Source of the DNA: Varanus komodoensis
Taxonomy: Eukaryota > Chordata > Lepidosauria > Squamata > Varanidae
Length of the DNA: 64,000 bases
Direction of reading: 5' to 3'
Assembly (NCBI RefSeq): GCF_004798865.1
Contig: NW_025335587.1
Span: 3,375,034 to 3,439,033, forward strand
Below, one piece after another: positions 42,501-57,500 of the stretch (position 1 is the stretch's first letter; every line of letters begins with the position of its first letter). A program made the position numbers and the translations under genes. The notes beneath the pieces were generated by a model. It was not told where the DNA came from. It saw only the letters and a list, made by a program, of their open reading frames with translations, and searched no databases.

Positions 42501-45500
42501 TGCGGGTGGGGTGCAGAATAGGGATGTGTCAGGAATCCAGTTTGGGGGTAGGAATTCGTCAGATTTCCTTAGCTCAGCTCCTCAGGCTCCAGCCTACTTT
42601 CTCTCTTCCCCAAGTCCACCTCACATCAGGCATTTGCGTGGGTGAAAGGCAGGAAGTGAGTTCAAGAAGAGTTTTGCTTTCATAAGTGTGACCTGCGGAC
42701 TTTACCTGCTTTGCGCAAAGACTCAGTCTTCACTCAGCTCACTTCCTGGCCAGGGCTAAGCATGGGAAAGAAGTCAAGCAAGTGCAAGGAGGACAGATTC
42801 TGGCCAGATTCTTTACATCCTAATGCAGAGTACTATATATAGAGTGTCCACCCACAGTTTCCCCATATCCAAGCCACATTTCCAGTTGCCTAATTCTCCT
42901 GATGTCTTGCTTGTCCCCCACAGTTGAACTTTCCATTTTGAGGGTCATTTCTCATCCAGTCTCTTTACTGGTTACCACTGTCAGCTCGGGCAATAGGGGT
43001 GATTGACAATGCATGGGCGTCCTGTTTAAATGCCTGTGAGCAATTTTGGACCGGCTTAGCCTTTGTTTCTACTGCACTTATTCCACCTTCTTAATCCAAA
43101 GTCTCTATTGCACCACCCAGGCAGAAACTAAGCCTAGAAAGCTATTTTAATATTTGCATTCATTCAGATCAACAGTTCTAACCATACGTAAAAAGCCAAC
43201 ACCGTAATTTTATACATTGGGCAATCAATTTCATATTTAATCATTTTGTTTTACAAGATCTTGAAAATATTAAGTGTCCCTTCAACTTACAAGAGAACAG
43301 TCAATTTGACCGGTCAGCTAAAGCCTTAGCCTTTTGCAAAGCATTCTCTTGGCTATCCTTAGTGCCAACTACTTTAAAAGAAAATTTCAACAAAAAGGCA
43401 CTTGTTTTTTGTTCAACTCTGTAACACAATCCTCCATTTTATATAACAAGAGAAGAAGTTGCATATGGAATAAGAATCCTGATTAAATTCATCCACCATA
43501 CACTGAAATCCACAGCTATTCCTTACTGATTTGATTACCAATTCTCAGAAATAAAAAGCACATATCGGCAGTGATCCCCACAAGTGCCCCACATGCATGC
43601 AGTGCACAGGCACCCATTAATTTTTTTTAAGTTCACACCTCATATTCTGCTGAACTGGCAAAGCACAGAGGAATTTACTAATTGTACAAGATGTGAAAAA
43701 TTTGTTTTAAAGGAAGAAAACTCCTAGGAGCAAATGTTACGATCCCAAAGTAACATTTGGATCTTGGGTTTTTGCTCCAAGAGCAAAATGACCAGTTCAA
43801 AGCACAGAACAAAAGTGAGGCTCTGATTCAAAGAGCCACAGCAGGATCTCTGAAAATCTGCAACTGCATTACTTTCCTTGATCAGCTTTTTAAAATTTTT
43901 AGAGAACTTAAACTAATATCAGAGGGACAGTCTTTCTCATTTATTACAGCAAAGGCTGCTCCCCTCTGGAGGAGGTTACTGCCACTCAGGTGGCCAATAC
44001 AAGGTTTATAGCCCAACTGTTTAACTCTGGAGGAGATAGTTTCATAGGCTCATACACAGAAATAATTCTACAAACAGGAAATTAAAATTAATCTAAAAAC
44101 ATAAAACAGATTTCACTTGTGTATCCTAGTTCTGAAATGACAATCTCAAAGAAGGCACCCCATCCGACCACCAACAATGTAAGAAGGAACATGCTCACCT
44201 GGACAGTTGTTATTTTTAATCACTGATGTTTTGCTTTTCTGTGCTTGCTCCTGTTTTAAGGAAAAAAAACACACACAAAGATATACTTTAAAGACAATTA
44301 AGCACTAGCAACAACACACCACTATTCAAGAGATATTTACTGCAAGGCATTATTTTGCTTTTGTCTGAAAAAATGACTCAAATGTAGATGAAGTCATCCC
44401 CAGGAATTACCTATACATAACTAACTGAAGATCCAATATGGTGTTCACATCTGAAGTAAAAACAAATACTGCATGGGGAACAGATAAATTGGACCCAGTA
44501 CAAGCACGGAAAAACCCCAGCCTCCCTAATTTTGTTTTCCTGCAGAACAAAAGCCCTGATGGATGTGGTTTTCACTATTTGTTTGCCATTCTCATCCTCA
44601 AGAAAGAAACAAGTAGGGAATTTTGGAAAATTCATGAAGCATGCTCCAACAGATCATTTAACAAGCTTCTACACCATCACTATTTTTTAACATCCTCAGT
44701 CATATACAAAATATGTAAACTTCTGACACAAAAGCGAAGCAGAAGATATCCCTAGGGAATGAACAAGGACAAGGTTACCCAATCAATGTAGCCACTTCTA
44801 GAAGAGATTCTAGTTATCAAGCAATATAGACTTCCTATCTTCATAAGGAGACTCCTTACCTCCTGTTGACACACAAGTGTCAAATTACACAAGCTAGACG
44901 CACTATTTTTCTAACTTATTGTAGAAATAATACGTCTTGTACGAAGGCCAGTCTACACATTCATTTATCCAAAGCAAGAGCATGCAATTCAAATCACTCC
45001 CAAGGCCATGCTTGCAATTGCATTTTAAATTCTATTTTCTCCTCTTAGTCTTCTTTGTTAACCCCTGCCCCTTTCCTCCAATCCCTGTAACACAATTTCC
45101 TTCTGCACTTTTCTTCTTTTTCCCCACCCTAGAAGCCTCCCTGCACCCCAGGTTCATTAGCTCATGTAGAACAACCTTTTCTTTGTACCATCAATGTCTC
45201 TTTATACCCCCATCACCTTCATTCATTCATTCGCCCTAGACTTACTTGGTTTCCAGAGAAAGGGTGCAGGCAAGCCTTACTATATCGCCCTCCTTTTCTT
45301 ACTCTTAGCCTCTTTATGTGCTGCTTCTATCAGGCCTGTTCTTTACTCTTCCACACTTAACTCAGCAACATAAGGTAGCCATTCTCCCAGTAGTTCAAAT
45401 AAAATGTGTGCACTGGCCCAGAAGACTCAGAGCCAGACTGCATACAAAGGTTGTCCAGATGAACCTGGCTGGAGCACCTTTTAAAATTGGGAAAGACATG

Positions 45501-48500
45501 CTTCTGAACTGATAGAGAAGCAACAAAATACGAATATAAGCTTCCTTTCGTCATCACTGTTGACGATCTGCACAGCCCACCATTAATATCACAATTAGAT
45601 GGAAACAGGCTGGAGATATCCATGATCATGGAGGGATCTGCAATTAGTCTGTGGGATTTACCTTGTGCAGGTCTGGTCCCACAGCAACTGAGAGGGGACT
45701 TAAATTATCTTTCTTGGGGACTTCAATGACCTTTCAAGTCATGGGGAAAGGGGTGGAGTGGTGGACTTAATGTCAACTGCAGCAGCTTACTGATTAAGAA
45801 GCTGAGTTATATGGAAGGAACTTCTTTAGAAGCACTTCCTTTTTGGCTTGATAATCTACCTCCCCTTTAGCCCCATTTGTAATATCAGTATATTATTTCT
45901 CATCAACTTTACATGCTTGGGATTTAAGGACTACTGAGATCATCCGAACTGCTTTGGGCCACTTAAGAGAAGCACTACATAAAACGTTCCTATGAGAAGC
46001 AGGCAGGGCTAAGATCTCCATAACACTCGCAGCTGCTTCAGTCACCTAAACTGTCTTCTCACCAGTAAGCCACCCAGCCTCGCGCTGATCAATTTTATTC
46101 AGTAACGCCAAAACAAAGCAACACGTTTGAAGCAAAGTTATTAAAATATTAAATCATAAATATTACACTGTCACTCGGGGATGTCAAGAAATGAATGCAC
46201 ACATTTTAGATTATAAATTTTTATGTGGAATGTAGGTCTTTGATGTGTACTTACAGTATTAGGGTAATGAAATTCAAATTTCACAAATGCATCCAAATCA
46301 TTTGGTGCCACACCTAGGTAAAAAGATTAATTTAGTAACATAAACATTCTTTCTCAGGATCCATCAAGTCAGCGTTAGATGTAATGCACCTAAAGCATAC
46401 ACAGTGCTGGCACCAAACTGGCAAAGATCTCACAGGAACAAATAAGTAGCAGCCTATATTTAAAGGTACTCTTAAGAATCTAAGAAAAGGCATGCGGGAT
46501 CAGAACAAAGGTCCATCTAGTCCAGCATTCGGTAACAGTGGTACACCTGCTGCCCACAGGATCCTTCAAGCAGGGTGGGAGCAAGACCTTTCCTGACCAG
46601 TTTCTCAGCAACTGGTGTATGCAGGCATGCCATCTCTGGTGAAGGAGGTGGTACATAGCCAACAAGGCTAGTAGCCACTGATAGCCTCTTCCCCGTGCGC
46701 CCATCCAATCCCCAGATTGGCAAGCATCACTACTCCCTGTGGCAGCGAATTCTACAGTTTAACTATATGCTGGGTGAAGAAATATATCCTTTCATATGTC
46801 TTAAACCTCCCACAATCAGCTTCAAGGGATGACCTGGTTATTGAATGTTATTTATTATGTTTATATACAACCCCATAGCCCAGAGAGCTCTCTGGGTGGA
46901 TTACAATAAAATACAATAAGATCAACAGTATATCAATAAAACAGGTAATAATATAATAATGAATAATTGAAAAACAGTACAAAAATCTGTCAGTTAATGG
47001 CAAAAGAAGATAAAAAGCAAGGCATGGAGCAAATCAGAAATAAAAGCAGAGTTAAATCCAATTTAACTACAGTAACACCTGGGAAATAAAAAGGTCTTCA
47101 CCTGGCGCCAAAAAGAGAGCACTGAGGGTGCCAGGCAAAACTCCCTGTGGCGCATATTCCACAGGTGGGAAGCGACCAAAGAGAAGACCCCCGTCCTGTC
47201 CCCTCTCTTTTCTTTGGAGGGCGGATCTCAGAAAAGGACTTCTGCTGGATAGGGACATTGGCAAAGGGGGTTCCTTAGGTAGCCTGTCCCCAAGTTCTGT
47301 TATGAGAGAGGGAGAAACATATCCCACCTCCCTCTACTTTATGCACACTGTGCACTGCATCCCAAACAGCTTGGTAAATCCTGTAATAATCCCATCCTGT
47401 ACTGATGAACAGCCATCACGTTTTGCCTCTCGTGGTTACAGGGAAAATCACCGAACACCTCAGTGCATATGCAGGGCGGAAGTAGGAGCTGTGCGCCACC
47501 TCTGTAGTGGCTCCACATTGTTCTGCTCAATGCAAATGACAATAAGACATTGTACTGGTTCACCCATTTTGGTTCCTCGCTGCAAAGTATTCCCAGTGCT
47601 GTAACCTCATTAGGAAAGAAACACATGAACCAGGTCACTCAATTCAGTTCCTGGATGGCTCATTTTGAGAGCCTGGGGGGAAAACTGCAGAAGTTTCAGC
47701 ATCACCGTAGTTCTTTCATACTGTAACTGTTCCTTACACAGAACCTGTGAGAGCCAATACGGTGTAGTGGTTAGACTACTGAACTGTGACCCTGGAAGAT
47801 CTGGGTTATAGTCTCCACTCAGCCATGAAGCTCACTGAGTGACTTTGAGCCGATCACTCTCAACTGATCCTACCTCACAGAGTTGTAGTTAGAATGAAAC
47901 AGAATGAAGGAAGGCTATGCAAGTCAACTTGGCTTCCTCACAAAATAGGCAAGATAAAATGCAGTGCATGAAGGCACCTCTTCCACCACACACCAAAGCA
48001 GAAACTGTTTAATACTCAACTGCCTCAGTGGCTTGGATCCTCAGCTGCCACTCCGTAAATGGAAAGGCTTCTTCTGTTCATGGAAGAGTTTCCAAAGCAG
48101 CAGAAGAGGGCTGCCTGAAGCTTGATTCTGCCAGTTTCTGCACTGAAGGTTCAGCAGCCCTCCGGGAATTCTCAGGGCAGGGGAGATCACCTTCCCCCAT
48201 TTTTTACCAGCAAGAGTTCTGCTCTCATGGACTTAGGACCAAGCTAGGGCTCTCAGGGCCTGAATTGGGAGTTCAGAGTTTTAAAAGACCATGCCAAGTA
48301 AAATGGAAAGGTTTGGAAGGGCTCAAACAGCTGTGAAACATGCACATCTGATCATCATAAAATCCCAAAATCAGAACAATTCTAAGAAACAGTTAAATGG
48401 CAATTGTCAACTACCTGGTGGAGCTGGTAAATTTATTCCTCTGACAACAATGAGATGCATTTCAGTGCTACTGAGTTCAGAAAATATCCTACAGGGCAAA

Positions 48501-51500
48501 CAAAGAGAACCACAGGTCACTCGAGCAATCAGAACTGAACAGAAAAGATGTAGGAAAAGTATTGTGGAGAAACATGCCATGTGACCATGTCAGAAGATAT
48601 GCTAAGTCACTTAGACTTAATCAAGTTTTTCCATTTTGGTGGCAGCACCATATGCTCTTACAATGCTTACTTCTGTCACTTTTTCCTAAAATTGCTGAAA
48701 AACTTTTGCTATATTAGGGAATTCCAGCTTAGATAATCATAGCATTCTATGTTGTGTACTCTAAAACAGCTCAGAAGGAATTTGTAAAGCTCACCTGTCT
48801 GTGGGAACAAAAGATTTACAGCATTCCTCTCCATTCTGGGTTGATTAAGAATGGCCCTTGCCTTTTCATACCTTACTATTTTAAACGTTCTCTCTTCAAA
48901 GTGGTGGCTTGGGGGATCCAGCCCCTGGGCCTGTGCAAGCTGTAAGATGTCCAGATCTTTTTTACAATTCTGAGCCAGCTTTTCAAACCTAAATACAAGG
49001 CAAGGAAACACAGCATACAGGGTGAACAAGCTGCAGAAGTACACTGGCAGCACCTCCATTGGTCACAGCGAGTATCAATGTGCAAGAGAGGCCCAGCTGC
49101 CCACTGGAATAGCTTCATGCCAGAAAGTGGCCAGAACTGCAATTAGGAGCAGATACTGATGGCATCAGGCTGGCACAGAACATCCCAAAGGGTATAATTT
49201 CCATTGCTGATGCCTTTATCCATTGCTGAGCACAATATGCAAATCCAGTCATGGTTCCCAACCTCTGTGGCCCAGTGAGCACCTCTGAAATGTCCAAGAA
49301 GTGCCATGTGCATAAAATGGTCGCCATGGGGGAGCTTGCCCATTCAGAAAATGGCTAGAAAAGCTCTTTGGAGTGGCCACTCACTGAGAGGAACAGACTG
49401 GCCCGAGGACAGGAGGAGGGCACACAGGCTCTGGCACTCTTCCTGATCCACTGATGCAGGGGAGAACCCTGCCGCATGGGTCCCATGACACACTGGAAAT
49501 ACTGCATAGCTGCTCTCTCTTTTCCTTAACTGACAGGGAAAAGAACAAAGGAAAATACAGGAGGGCTACAAAAGCAAGACAAGGCTATCTGGGCAACACC
49601 TAACCCTTGGTACAGTTCCATGAATTAGGAAGGATCATTGCAATAAATGCAAAGACATGCAAATTGAGCTTGTGTCCTGAAGCGCAGCAGGGAGCATGGC
49701 GGAGGCTTCCCTGGTTTCTGTCATGGTGGGGCAGCAGTGAAGAGTCAAGATGTCAGTCCTGCCTGCTGCTTGAGATTGGATCTCATGCCACTGCCCCAAG
49801 CATGGGGCAGCAGTGCAGAGTGGTCATTAGCTGGAAGGCAGATCTCTCCAGCCAATAGTATGGGAAGGCCCAATCTGCTTTGTGCTGCTGTCCCACACTC
49901 TGGGTGGTGGTGTAGAACAGCCATCTGCTCCAGAAGAGACCTCTCCAGATGAAAGCCACAGAACACAGTTGGGACTCCAGGCAGTGGCAGCAGAAGTTGG
50001 CGAGAGGAAAAGTTTCCCTGACTCTAGCTCTGGCTTAGACCTAGAGAGTCATCAGTGAAATCTCTGCTGTGTACCATCCCCACTAATCCCCACTGGGTCT
50101 TACGGTAGTGGTGCATAGCTGAGCTGCTCCATGATCTGTTGCATGCTTCCAAAGAGATTGGAAACATTCCTGACAACTTCTGATCCTAAGTTTCACTTGG
50201 TCACTTTCAGGGTGGCTGTCTGGCACTTGCTGACCCAGCTGCACGTCAAGAAAGGCACGGTGATTTTGCTACTCTTAACAAGCGGCTGACTTGTGGTGGG
50301 GCTTGAGCCATGCTGGGTTGTGCCATCCAGTTTCAAGTGACATGCCAACCTATCATGAGTCAAGCAAACCCTACAACAAACCATTGGTTCTCATCATGAC
50401 TGAACCAGTTGCTGTAACCACAAGTAGATTTGCAAGACATGACAACCAACCATCAACAGTCAACAGTTGGCTGTCATGTTGCATGAATCCAGTCAAAGTC
50501 TATCCCAAATGAACTTTGCTTAAGCCTCTGATTCATTAGTGCTACAGGCACAACAGAGTTATCTTGAACTATAAACCTACCGAGATGTTTCGGTTACATT
50601 TCCCAGATGCATGAACTGCTTGGAATACTGCACACATTTCTATTAAGAGAAAAAATACAATATCAACCACAAATTATCTTTGAAAATTATTTAAAGAGCA
50701 TGGGAGGAAAGCATTGCATGCTATGCAGGATCTCTTGCACTTTACCCAGGGGAAAAATTGTAACTTTTAAATAGTTACAGACATGCTTTTTTAAAAGCAA
50801 AGCTGTTCAATCTCATAGTCAGTTAGAACATAAAATAAATAATTAAGAATTACCACACACACTCAGACACACGTAATAATAATCTGGAAATGGTAAAGGA
50901 TATTTCAGGGTTAGGCACTGTTTCGCAGCCTGAGGGCATGCTTGCCAGTATGGGCAGCACCATAAAATGGCTCTCACAGGAAGCATGGCAAGTCACAAAG
51001 GACCTGCTCAAAAGACTGGGAAAAAAGGCAGAGGCCCAACGGATAAACAATCACTTCAAACTCAATTTCACCTAAGGCACCGTTTACCACTGGTAGCAGC
51101 CAACTCATTTCCCTCCACCACCCAATCTCCTTCTCTGAACCAACACTTATATCCTCTCTCTGAATCACTTGCTCACTCTATAGCTCCAGCCATCCACCCT
51201 CACCCCTTCCTTCTCTCCCTTACTGCAAGCATTCAAATAAACGCTTAGTCCAAAATCCTCCGCCATACAAGCACACAACTGGTCCCGCGACCCGCTGTTC
51301 TCTCTGCTGCTCAACTGGTTGTCCTGAACCCTTCACTGGTTTATGCTGCCCTTCCGAGTTTTCCCACTGGGCTCACCAGCCCCGACCCAACTTATGAGAT
51401 AGTAGCCACCAGCCCCCTTCTCTTCCTTGTTGGCCAAGTCTGCAGCAGAAGGATGATTTGCACACAACTGCCATCTTCATTTTCCTCCACAGGTCTCGAA

Positions 51501-54500
51501 GTCCCATGTGCAGCCCAGAGACACTCATGGGAAACCAAGTGCTGTCATGTTTGAGGCCCACACTTTGCTTTGAGGAACCCTAGTTTGCTCTCTTTGTAGT
51601 TTATTTTAGAGATGGCATGAAATTGAAGATACTTAAAGAAGCGCCTTTCAAATTTGTTGTTGTTGTTTTTTAAAGCAAGCTCTCTGTATTAAACTTATTC
51701 TGTTTTCTGGCGGTCCCAACTGAGCACCCATCATGTATGCCTCAGGCAAGCATGAAGAACTCTGCAAACAGTGCAAAAAGATTGCTATTGCATGTCATTC
51801 TAACATTGCTTTTAGAAGAGGAGCAGCTTCCTAAAGTCATGTGAAGGGAAGATAAGAAAAGAGCAACTAGGCTTTCGAGCGCCTTTCTTCCCCAGTTTAG
51901 GATGATGAGGCATTAATGAGACCGTCACATGGATAAACACAATATGGGTGGCCGAGGATCATGTAAGGTAGCACACGATCTTGGATGACAGAGAATCTGT
52001 TGCCATAGGACAGACTCCCTCCCTAGACATTCATCCCTTCAGGATTTAGATCGGGTGACCGAAAATGAATGAAAAATCATCAGTCCATTCAAATAGGCTA
52101 CAGATTCTCAGTGGATGACAGGATTTCGAATGCCATGCCAAACATATACGCTAAGCAACAGATAAAGGGGGCGGGAAGGCTCGATGGTCCATTTCAGAGA
52201 GAACATTAAAAACAGTTTAGCACTATTTGCCCAAACAGCAGCAATTCTCAAGCTCACAGAGTTTCCTCTCCTTGTCTGGTGTGATTGTGAGGAGGAAATC
52301 AAATGTCTGATTTTCAACTAATGGTCACCATGACGGCCGAACAGGGCAGTAAAACTCTGATGAGTTGATTATCTTGGCCTTTAACAGCCTGTTTAAACAA
52401 ATTATATGTTAAGCCAACCAGAGCTCCATGTTTGGATTCAAGGGGAATCTTCAGTTAGTGAAAAAACAGAAACAGATGCATATATTTCTAGAAAACCCAT
52501 GTTAGGGTGGAATGTCTCCTCCACACTGCTATACCAAAAGCAGCAGCAGAGCAGATGACCCCTGAGGTATGCTGCTGAACTACTGTTACAAATTACGTAG
52601 AAAATAGGTCAGTGTGAAGTATACAGACGCTCCTGCCTCAGGACTCTTGGAGACAGAAGCAGGAAAGAGTCACCCCTGCAGTCTCCACTCCTCCACCTAC
52701 CTCATGCTGGTCTTTCAGTAGCTTGATGAGCTGGGCATACACCTCTTCTGCTTTCTGAGAGAGCCTGACATCCTCATGGTGTATGAAGATAAAGTCACCC
52801 TCATCATCTGTCGGTGGCGAAGGCAGCTGTACACCAACAGACAAAATATGTCAGAATTTTCCTGGAGAGAAAATGGTTGTTGCAAATAGAAAAACAGACC
52901 GGCCTCAACAGAATGAGACCCACACAGAGAGGATCAAAAGGGGTATGGGAGGAAATGAGCAAAGAGCATCAAGAGTCCTTTATCCAGAAGTGAAATTTTG
53001 ATCTTAAGCTCTTTGGCATGCTGCACTGATGCGGCACAATGCTTATTTTCTTGAGCCTCCAGGTCATGGGGGACAGAGTCATACCCGACAGCCTTGATCT
53101 CTCAAGAGCATCCACCTATACAAAATGAAGGTAATCTGCCTGCTGATTGAGACTGTGGGAGGTCTTCAGCTTTCCAAGGCAAATTTAGGGTGAATTGCAT
53201 GGCATAGCAACAGTCATTTCAACAGTAATCATCAATAGTCAGCAAGAAAATGAAAGACTAACATAACTTCAGGACAAGTGGATAATCAGCAAGAAAATGA
53301 AAGACCAACATAACTTCAGGACAAGTGGAAGAGCCAACGGGGGCCCAAGATAACATGTATATGAATACTCTAACACATTACATCCATGTTACTATCAGCA
53401 CAGTCATTACCAAATATCTTGTGAACTTTTAGAGACATAAGGCAAATATATTTTTGGACTTGTGGACACTGAAATAAAGTTGAAGACCTCGAACTAGGCA
53501 AAAAGTGAGTTATAAATGCAATGTATTAATGATGACAGGAATAATAATCCAAACAGTATATTTAAATCTCCTCTTCACTTTCTCCTCCAAAGTGGCTTAC
53601 AAAGCATAAATAAAGGATTAAAGTCACAAGTAGCATCCCCAAGGCTGAGAGCATAGTGTATTTCATAACATTCACCCAATGTCAGCAGGTGCATTGACAG
53701 ATTATCTTACCGCTTGCTTCAGCAAATGGCATGCCCTGAGATATATCGAAAAGAAAACTGTTTCCTTAGGGTGAATCCACAGCAGCACTCATATTTTCAG
53801 CATTCAGCCTCCTGAGTTACCTTTTCAATACAATTTACCACACACATTGGTTATGTGATAAGAATGTTGTGCAAGCAAGATAGGACAAGAAGTGGCTGGG
53901 TTCTGGAATTGTCCAGAGGCCAGCTCCAGGAATTAGCTGAAGAAATGTTAAAAAATATCTCAGATGATTGTGATATTCTGAACAGAACCAGAATTGTAAA
54001 GGATAAATACAAAGAATAGGCTCCTATGGATCAAGGAGGAGTCATAGGGTAACAGCCAGGAAGATAGCAAAGTACCTCTAGACCAACCAGAGCATCTCAG
54101 ATAAATCAACAAAGAGTGTGTTTAGCATCAGAAAGAGCAAAAGGTGATATGAAGTGGCACGGATTGTGTCTCCTCCAAAATATATCAGTCTTGATACACG
54201 CTTGAGAGTTCCTCTGCTAACCTTGGAAATGTCGATGGACTTGCCACTTTTTGCCAGCTCAATCTTTGGGTCAAAGCTCTTGGCTGTTCTCAGATACATC
54301 TTGGCTTGTTCAATATCATTTTTCTTCTTTGCCTGGATTGCAGCTTTTAAATACTGTTTCTTTCTATTCTCCAGAAATTCAACTTGCTCTCTAGCTGCAG
54401 AGAAACAAAACAATGCAACTGCTGAACAACATGCTTAGTACTCTCATGCTTCTGATTTCATCCTAAAAAGAAAATAAAGACAGAAGAAAACCCAAAGTGA

Positions 54501-57500
54501 TGCAGTCAGACATGCATGTGATGTAGTACAAATCTAATGGGCTGTTTTGTGACAGGGAGAGGTTCACAGGGATCTACAGGGCTTCAGGACCATCCATGAA
54601 TCATAGTATCCTCAAGTCATGTCGGCTATTATATGAGATCTGGGACCAGCGTGTCTGTATAGTGCCAAGCATACACTGTTGTGCCTAAGGTAATGTGACT
54701 TAGCATCAGGAAGAGAACCTGACAGAAAGGGGACACGGTCAAACAGAATGTCCACTGGGATGTCTTGGCGGACATTTGCTTTGACCCAGTAGGGTTCTTG
54801 CAATGTTCTGTAATGGTGATATTAAGTGATTGTTTGGAGTTAGGGAAAAAACCCCCGTGACCAGGTTTTTTCTCCTTGTACGGTGTACAGCTTTGAGATT
54901 ACGGCGAGATTCCTTTCTGAATCTGAGACACTCCTCTTGCATAACGTGCTCCTTACGAACCTCCTAAGATCACTTGTGGTACCCTGACAGCTGAATTACA
55001 TTAACCAATCTGGTGGGAAGACATTGCCTTTTGACAGATGCCTCTAGAAGGTGGCTCTTTTTCAACCCTTATTCCCTCTACCCAAATAAAACAAAATCTA
55101 AGGTCCTTCATAAAGCTTGACACCAAACTAATTTGATGAGATGGAAAAGACAATTCCCCATATTTTACACGGTAGCAAAGAAGAATGCACTCTCATTTTC
55201 TGTTTTCATGTATTCCCATGCTGCAGGCAGATGCGATAATGTTCTGCATACACAAAGTGATGGCATGAACAAAGATGCTCATGGGAGAAGCTTTTATAGT
55301 TACAGGGCTGCACAGAATAGGCTGTCAACAGCACAAAGAGACAAGTGTGATGATGGCACCTCCGAACCATCTTCAAGCGACAACTGGCAGAACTCAGCTC
55401 CTGGTGCCTTGCCATCCAAAACCCAGTCAATTATACATGCTTGTTTGTTTGTTAAAACTTTTATATACCATCCACATAAGTCAAATGGCTCTCTGAACAG
55501 TTTACAATAAAACTATTTATTTGCCAGGCTTTGACTCAACGGAAAAAGCTGAACTGTGTGAGGAAGCTCAACATTTGGTGGGGAACATAAAGAATGAAAA
55601 ATGACACAAATCAAGAAGACAATTTCTTAAGAGCTAGTGTAAGCCTTAGTGTAATACCATCCTTAATATCTAATTAGCAGAGGACATGCACTGTCTCTTT
55701 CAAGCTCTGAAAAACAGGAGAAAGGCAAAACTAGTCAAAAGGGTTGTCCAATTTGGCTATTTTTCCCAAAATCAAAATGGCCAGCCAGCTTCATGCACTT
55801 ACAATAATGCACATGGAATACCTTTCTGTAACACACAGTTAGTGCATATGAACTGCTAAGGAGGAAGATAAAATGCTAATTAGTTTGGACTAAGTAATAG
55901 TTTGCCTGCATTCTTCTGACACCAAAGGCTGGGCCCCAAAGGCTCCCACTGTTAAGTAGCTATTTCAAGGTAATCATTGCATGCCCATTAATTTTTGTCC
56001 TCTCATCCGATGGCTATCCATCACCCCACTTCCCTTTCTATATTTTTTAAGTTCCTAAAATGCCATCAAGTACTTTCACAATACTTTGTGTGAATGAATG
56101 AATGAATGAATGAATGAATGAATGAATGAATGAAAGAAACTGAGCAACAGCCAACTAGTTTTGGAGTCCTTACCAACTTGAGAGAGCTGCTCAAGGGTTG
56201 CAGATTTCTCTGGTGCTGTTATAGAGGTGGACAAAGAATTCTCTTTTTCCAAAACAGTCTCTTCCTGCATTACAGCAGATGGCACCGTTAGCGGATTAAC
56301 AACTTGCACTGGTTTCTTGGGCAGTTGGGTGGGCTTCGTGACAGCTGGAGCCTGAACGGAAGACACATCCTAGTGGGATCAAAAAGGAATGGAATGCCTT
56401 CTGATTCTGCTAGTAAAGCCCACCCACATGTCGTGTTTCCATGCAAAATTGCCGTGGTCTTTGCCACTGCAGTTGCACATTTGGCTGTAGCAGAACACAG
56501 AGAGTCACAAACAAACCCTGCCATGAATTAAGTGGTATCCCTAGATTATTTATTTTAATAACATACCTCCTCATCTCCCTCATGCTCTTCCTCCTCTTCT
56601 TCCATTTTAACTAGCCTGTTCACATTTTCTAGTACTGCGGCAACTGTATCATCCTCATCTGCAGGAGCCATTCCAGGAATTGGAGGGAATCCTGAAAAGG
56701 CAAAAACACACTTATGCTTTTGTAAAAAGCACTTTCAGAATTCTAGTTCTAGTCAAAATGTCAAGATCCGAGAGTTCTGATTATGGATTACAAAAGTTCC
56801 CAACAGATTCCGCACAATGGAATGTCAAACTGTGGCTTTTGTAAGCAGACAAGCACACAGATACAAACATAAGCATTGACTGAAGCCTGCAGCTATTTAT
56901 TTTCCCATGGTTGAGAAAGCAAAAGTTTGGGATAAATTAAACAGGAAAATATTCTCTGTATAAATCAGGAAGGATATCACATATCCATGGCTATCTATAA
57001 AGGGCAGCATCCTCCTACAAATGCAGTGAGTTTTGGTTGGCAGACAAAAAAATGCCTTTTCATTGCTTTTCATATTTGTCACCGAAATGTCTTATGCTTA
57101 TGACCAATGATACCCTGCCCTTCTTTTCTTTTAAAATGCTAATATTGTAAATCCACCAGTTCAAACTTAGCAAAATGAAATATACAATGCAAAGGCATGT
57201 ATCTTAAAATTTGTCTTGCAAAATTAATATGAAAAAGGGAGACATTTTTTATTCTGATCACAGAGGCAGAATTGTTTTGTTAGATGATTACTGTTAGCAT
57301 AAAAACAGGAACTGTTGAACAGGAAGGGCTGACTGGGATAGTTTCATGAATTTCAAAATTCCTGCCATTAAATTAAGGCTAAGTATCCCTAGGCAAGCAA
57401 AAATGTAAAATGTTTCACTTTGTTAAAACAATTCATTTTAACTTGCCATACAAATTGTCTATCCTGGGAAAACAACACCCATCATTCTAGGATGCTAGAA

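Larger units (their letters stand above)
46314..48414 (-). other. CC2D1B: CC2D1B intron with CR1, L2 and SINE remains (2.1 kb)
   Basis: It holds a CR1 3' end (46486-46850), a diverged L2-like 3' end (46851-47330) and a SINE (47746-47955). The open frame at 47128-47604 is antisense to the L2 remains and is not a gene. Confidence 0.7.
54395..56173 (-). other. CC2D1B: CC2D1B intron (1.8 kb)
   Basis: It contains a LINE 3' tail (55436-55515) and an AATG microsatellite (56091-56133). The rest is unassigned. Confidence 0.6.

Noticed and set aside
47128-47604. Open frame of 158 codons on the plus strand
   Set aside because: It is antisense to diverged L2 3' sequence and runs on into unrelated intron.
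49607-49966. Overlapping short open frames on both strands in a CC2D1B intron
   Set aside because: They overlap on opposite strands in GC-moderate intron and resemble no protein; treated as chance.
50270-50530. Possible miniature DNA transposon (AACAAACCATTGG motif)
   Set aside because: The ends and target duplication could not be defined; it is kept only as a remark in the intron entry.
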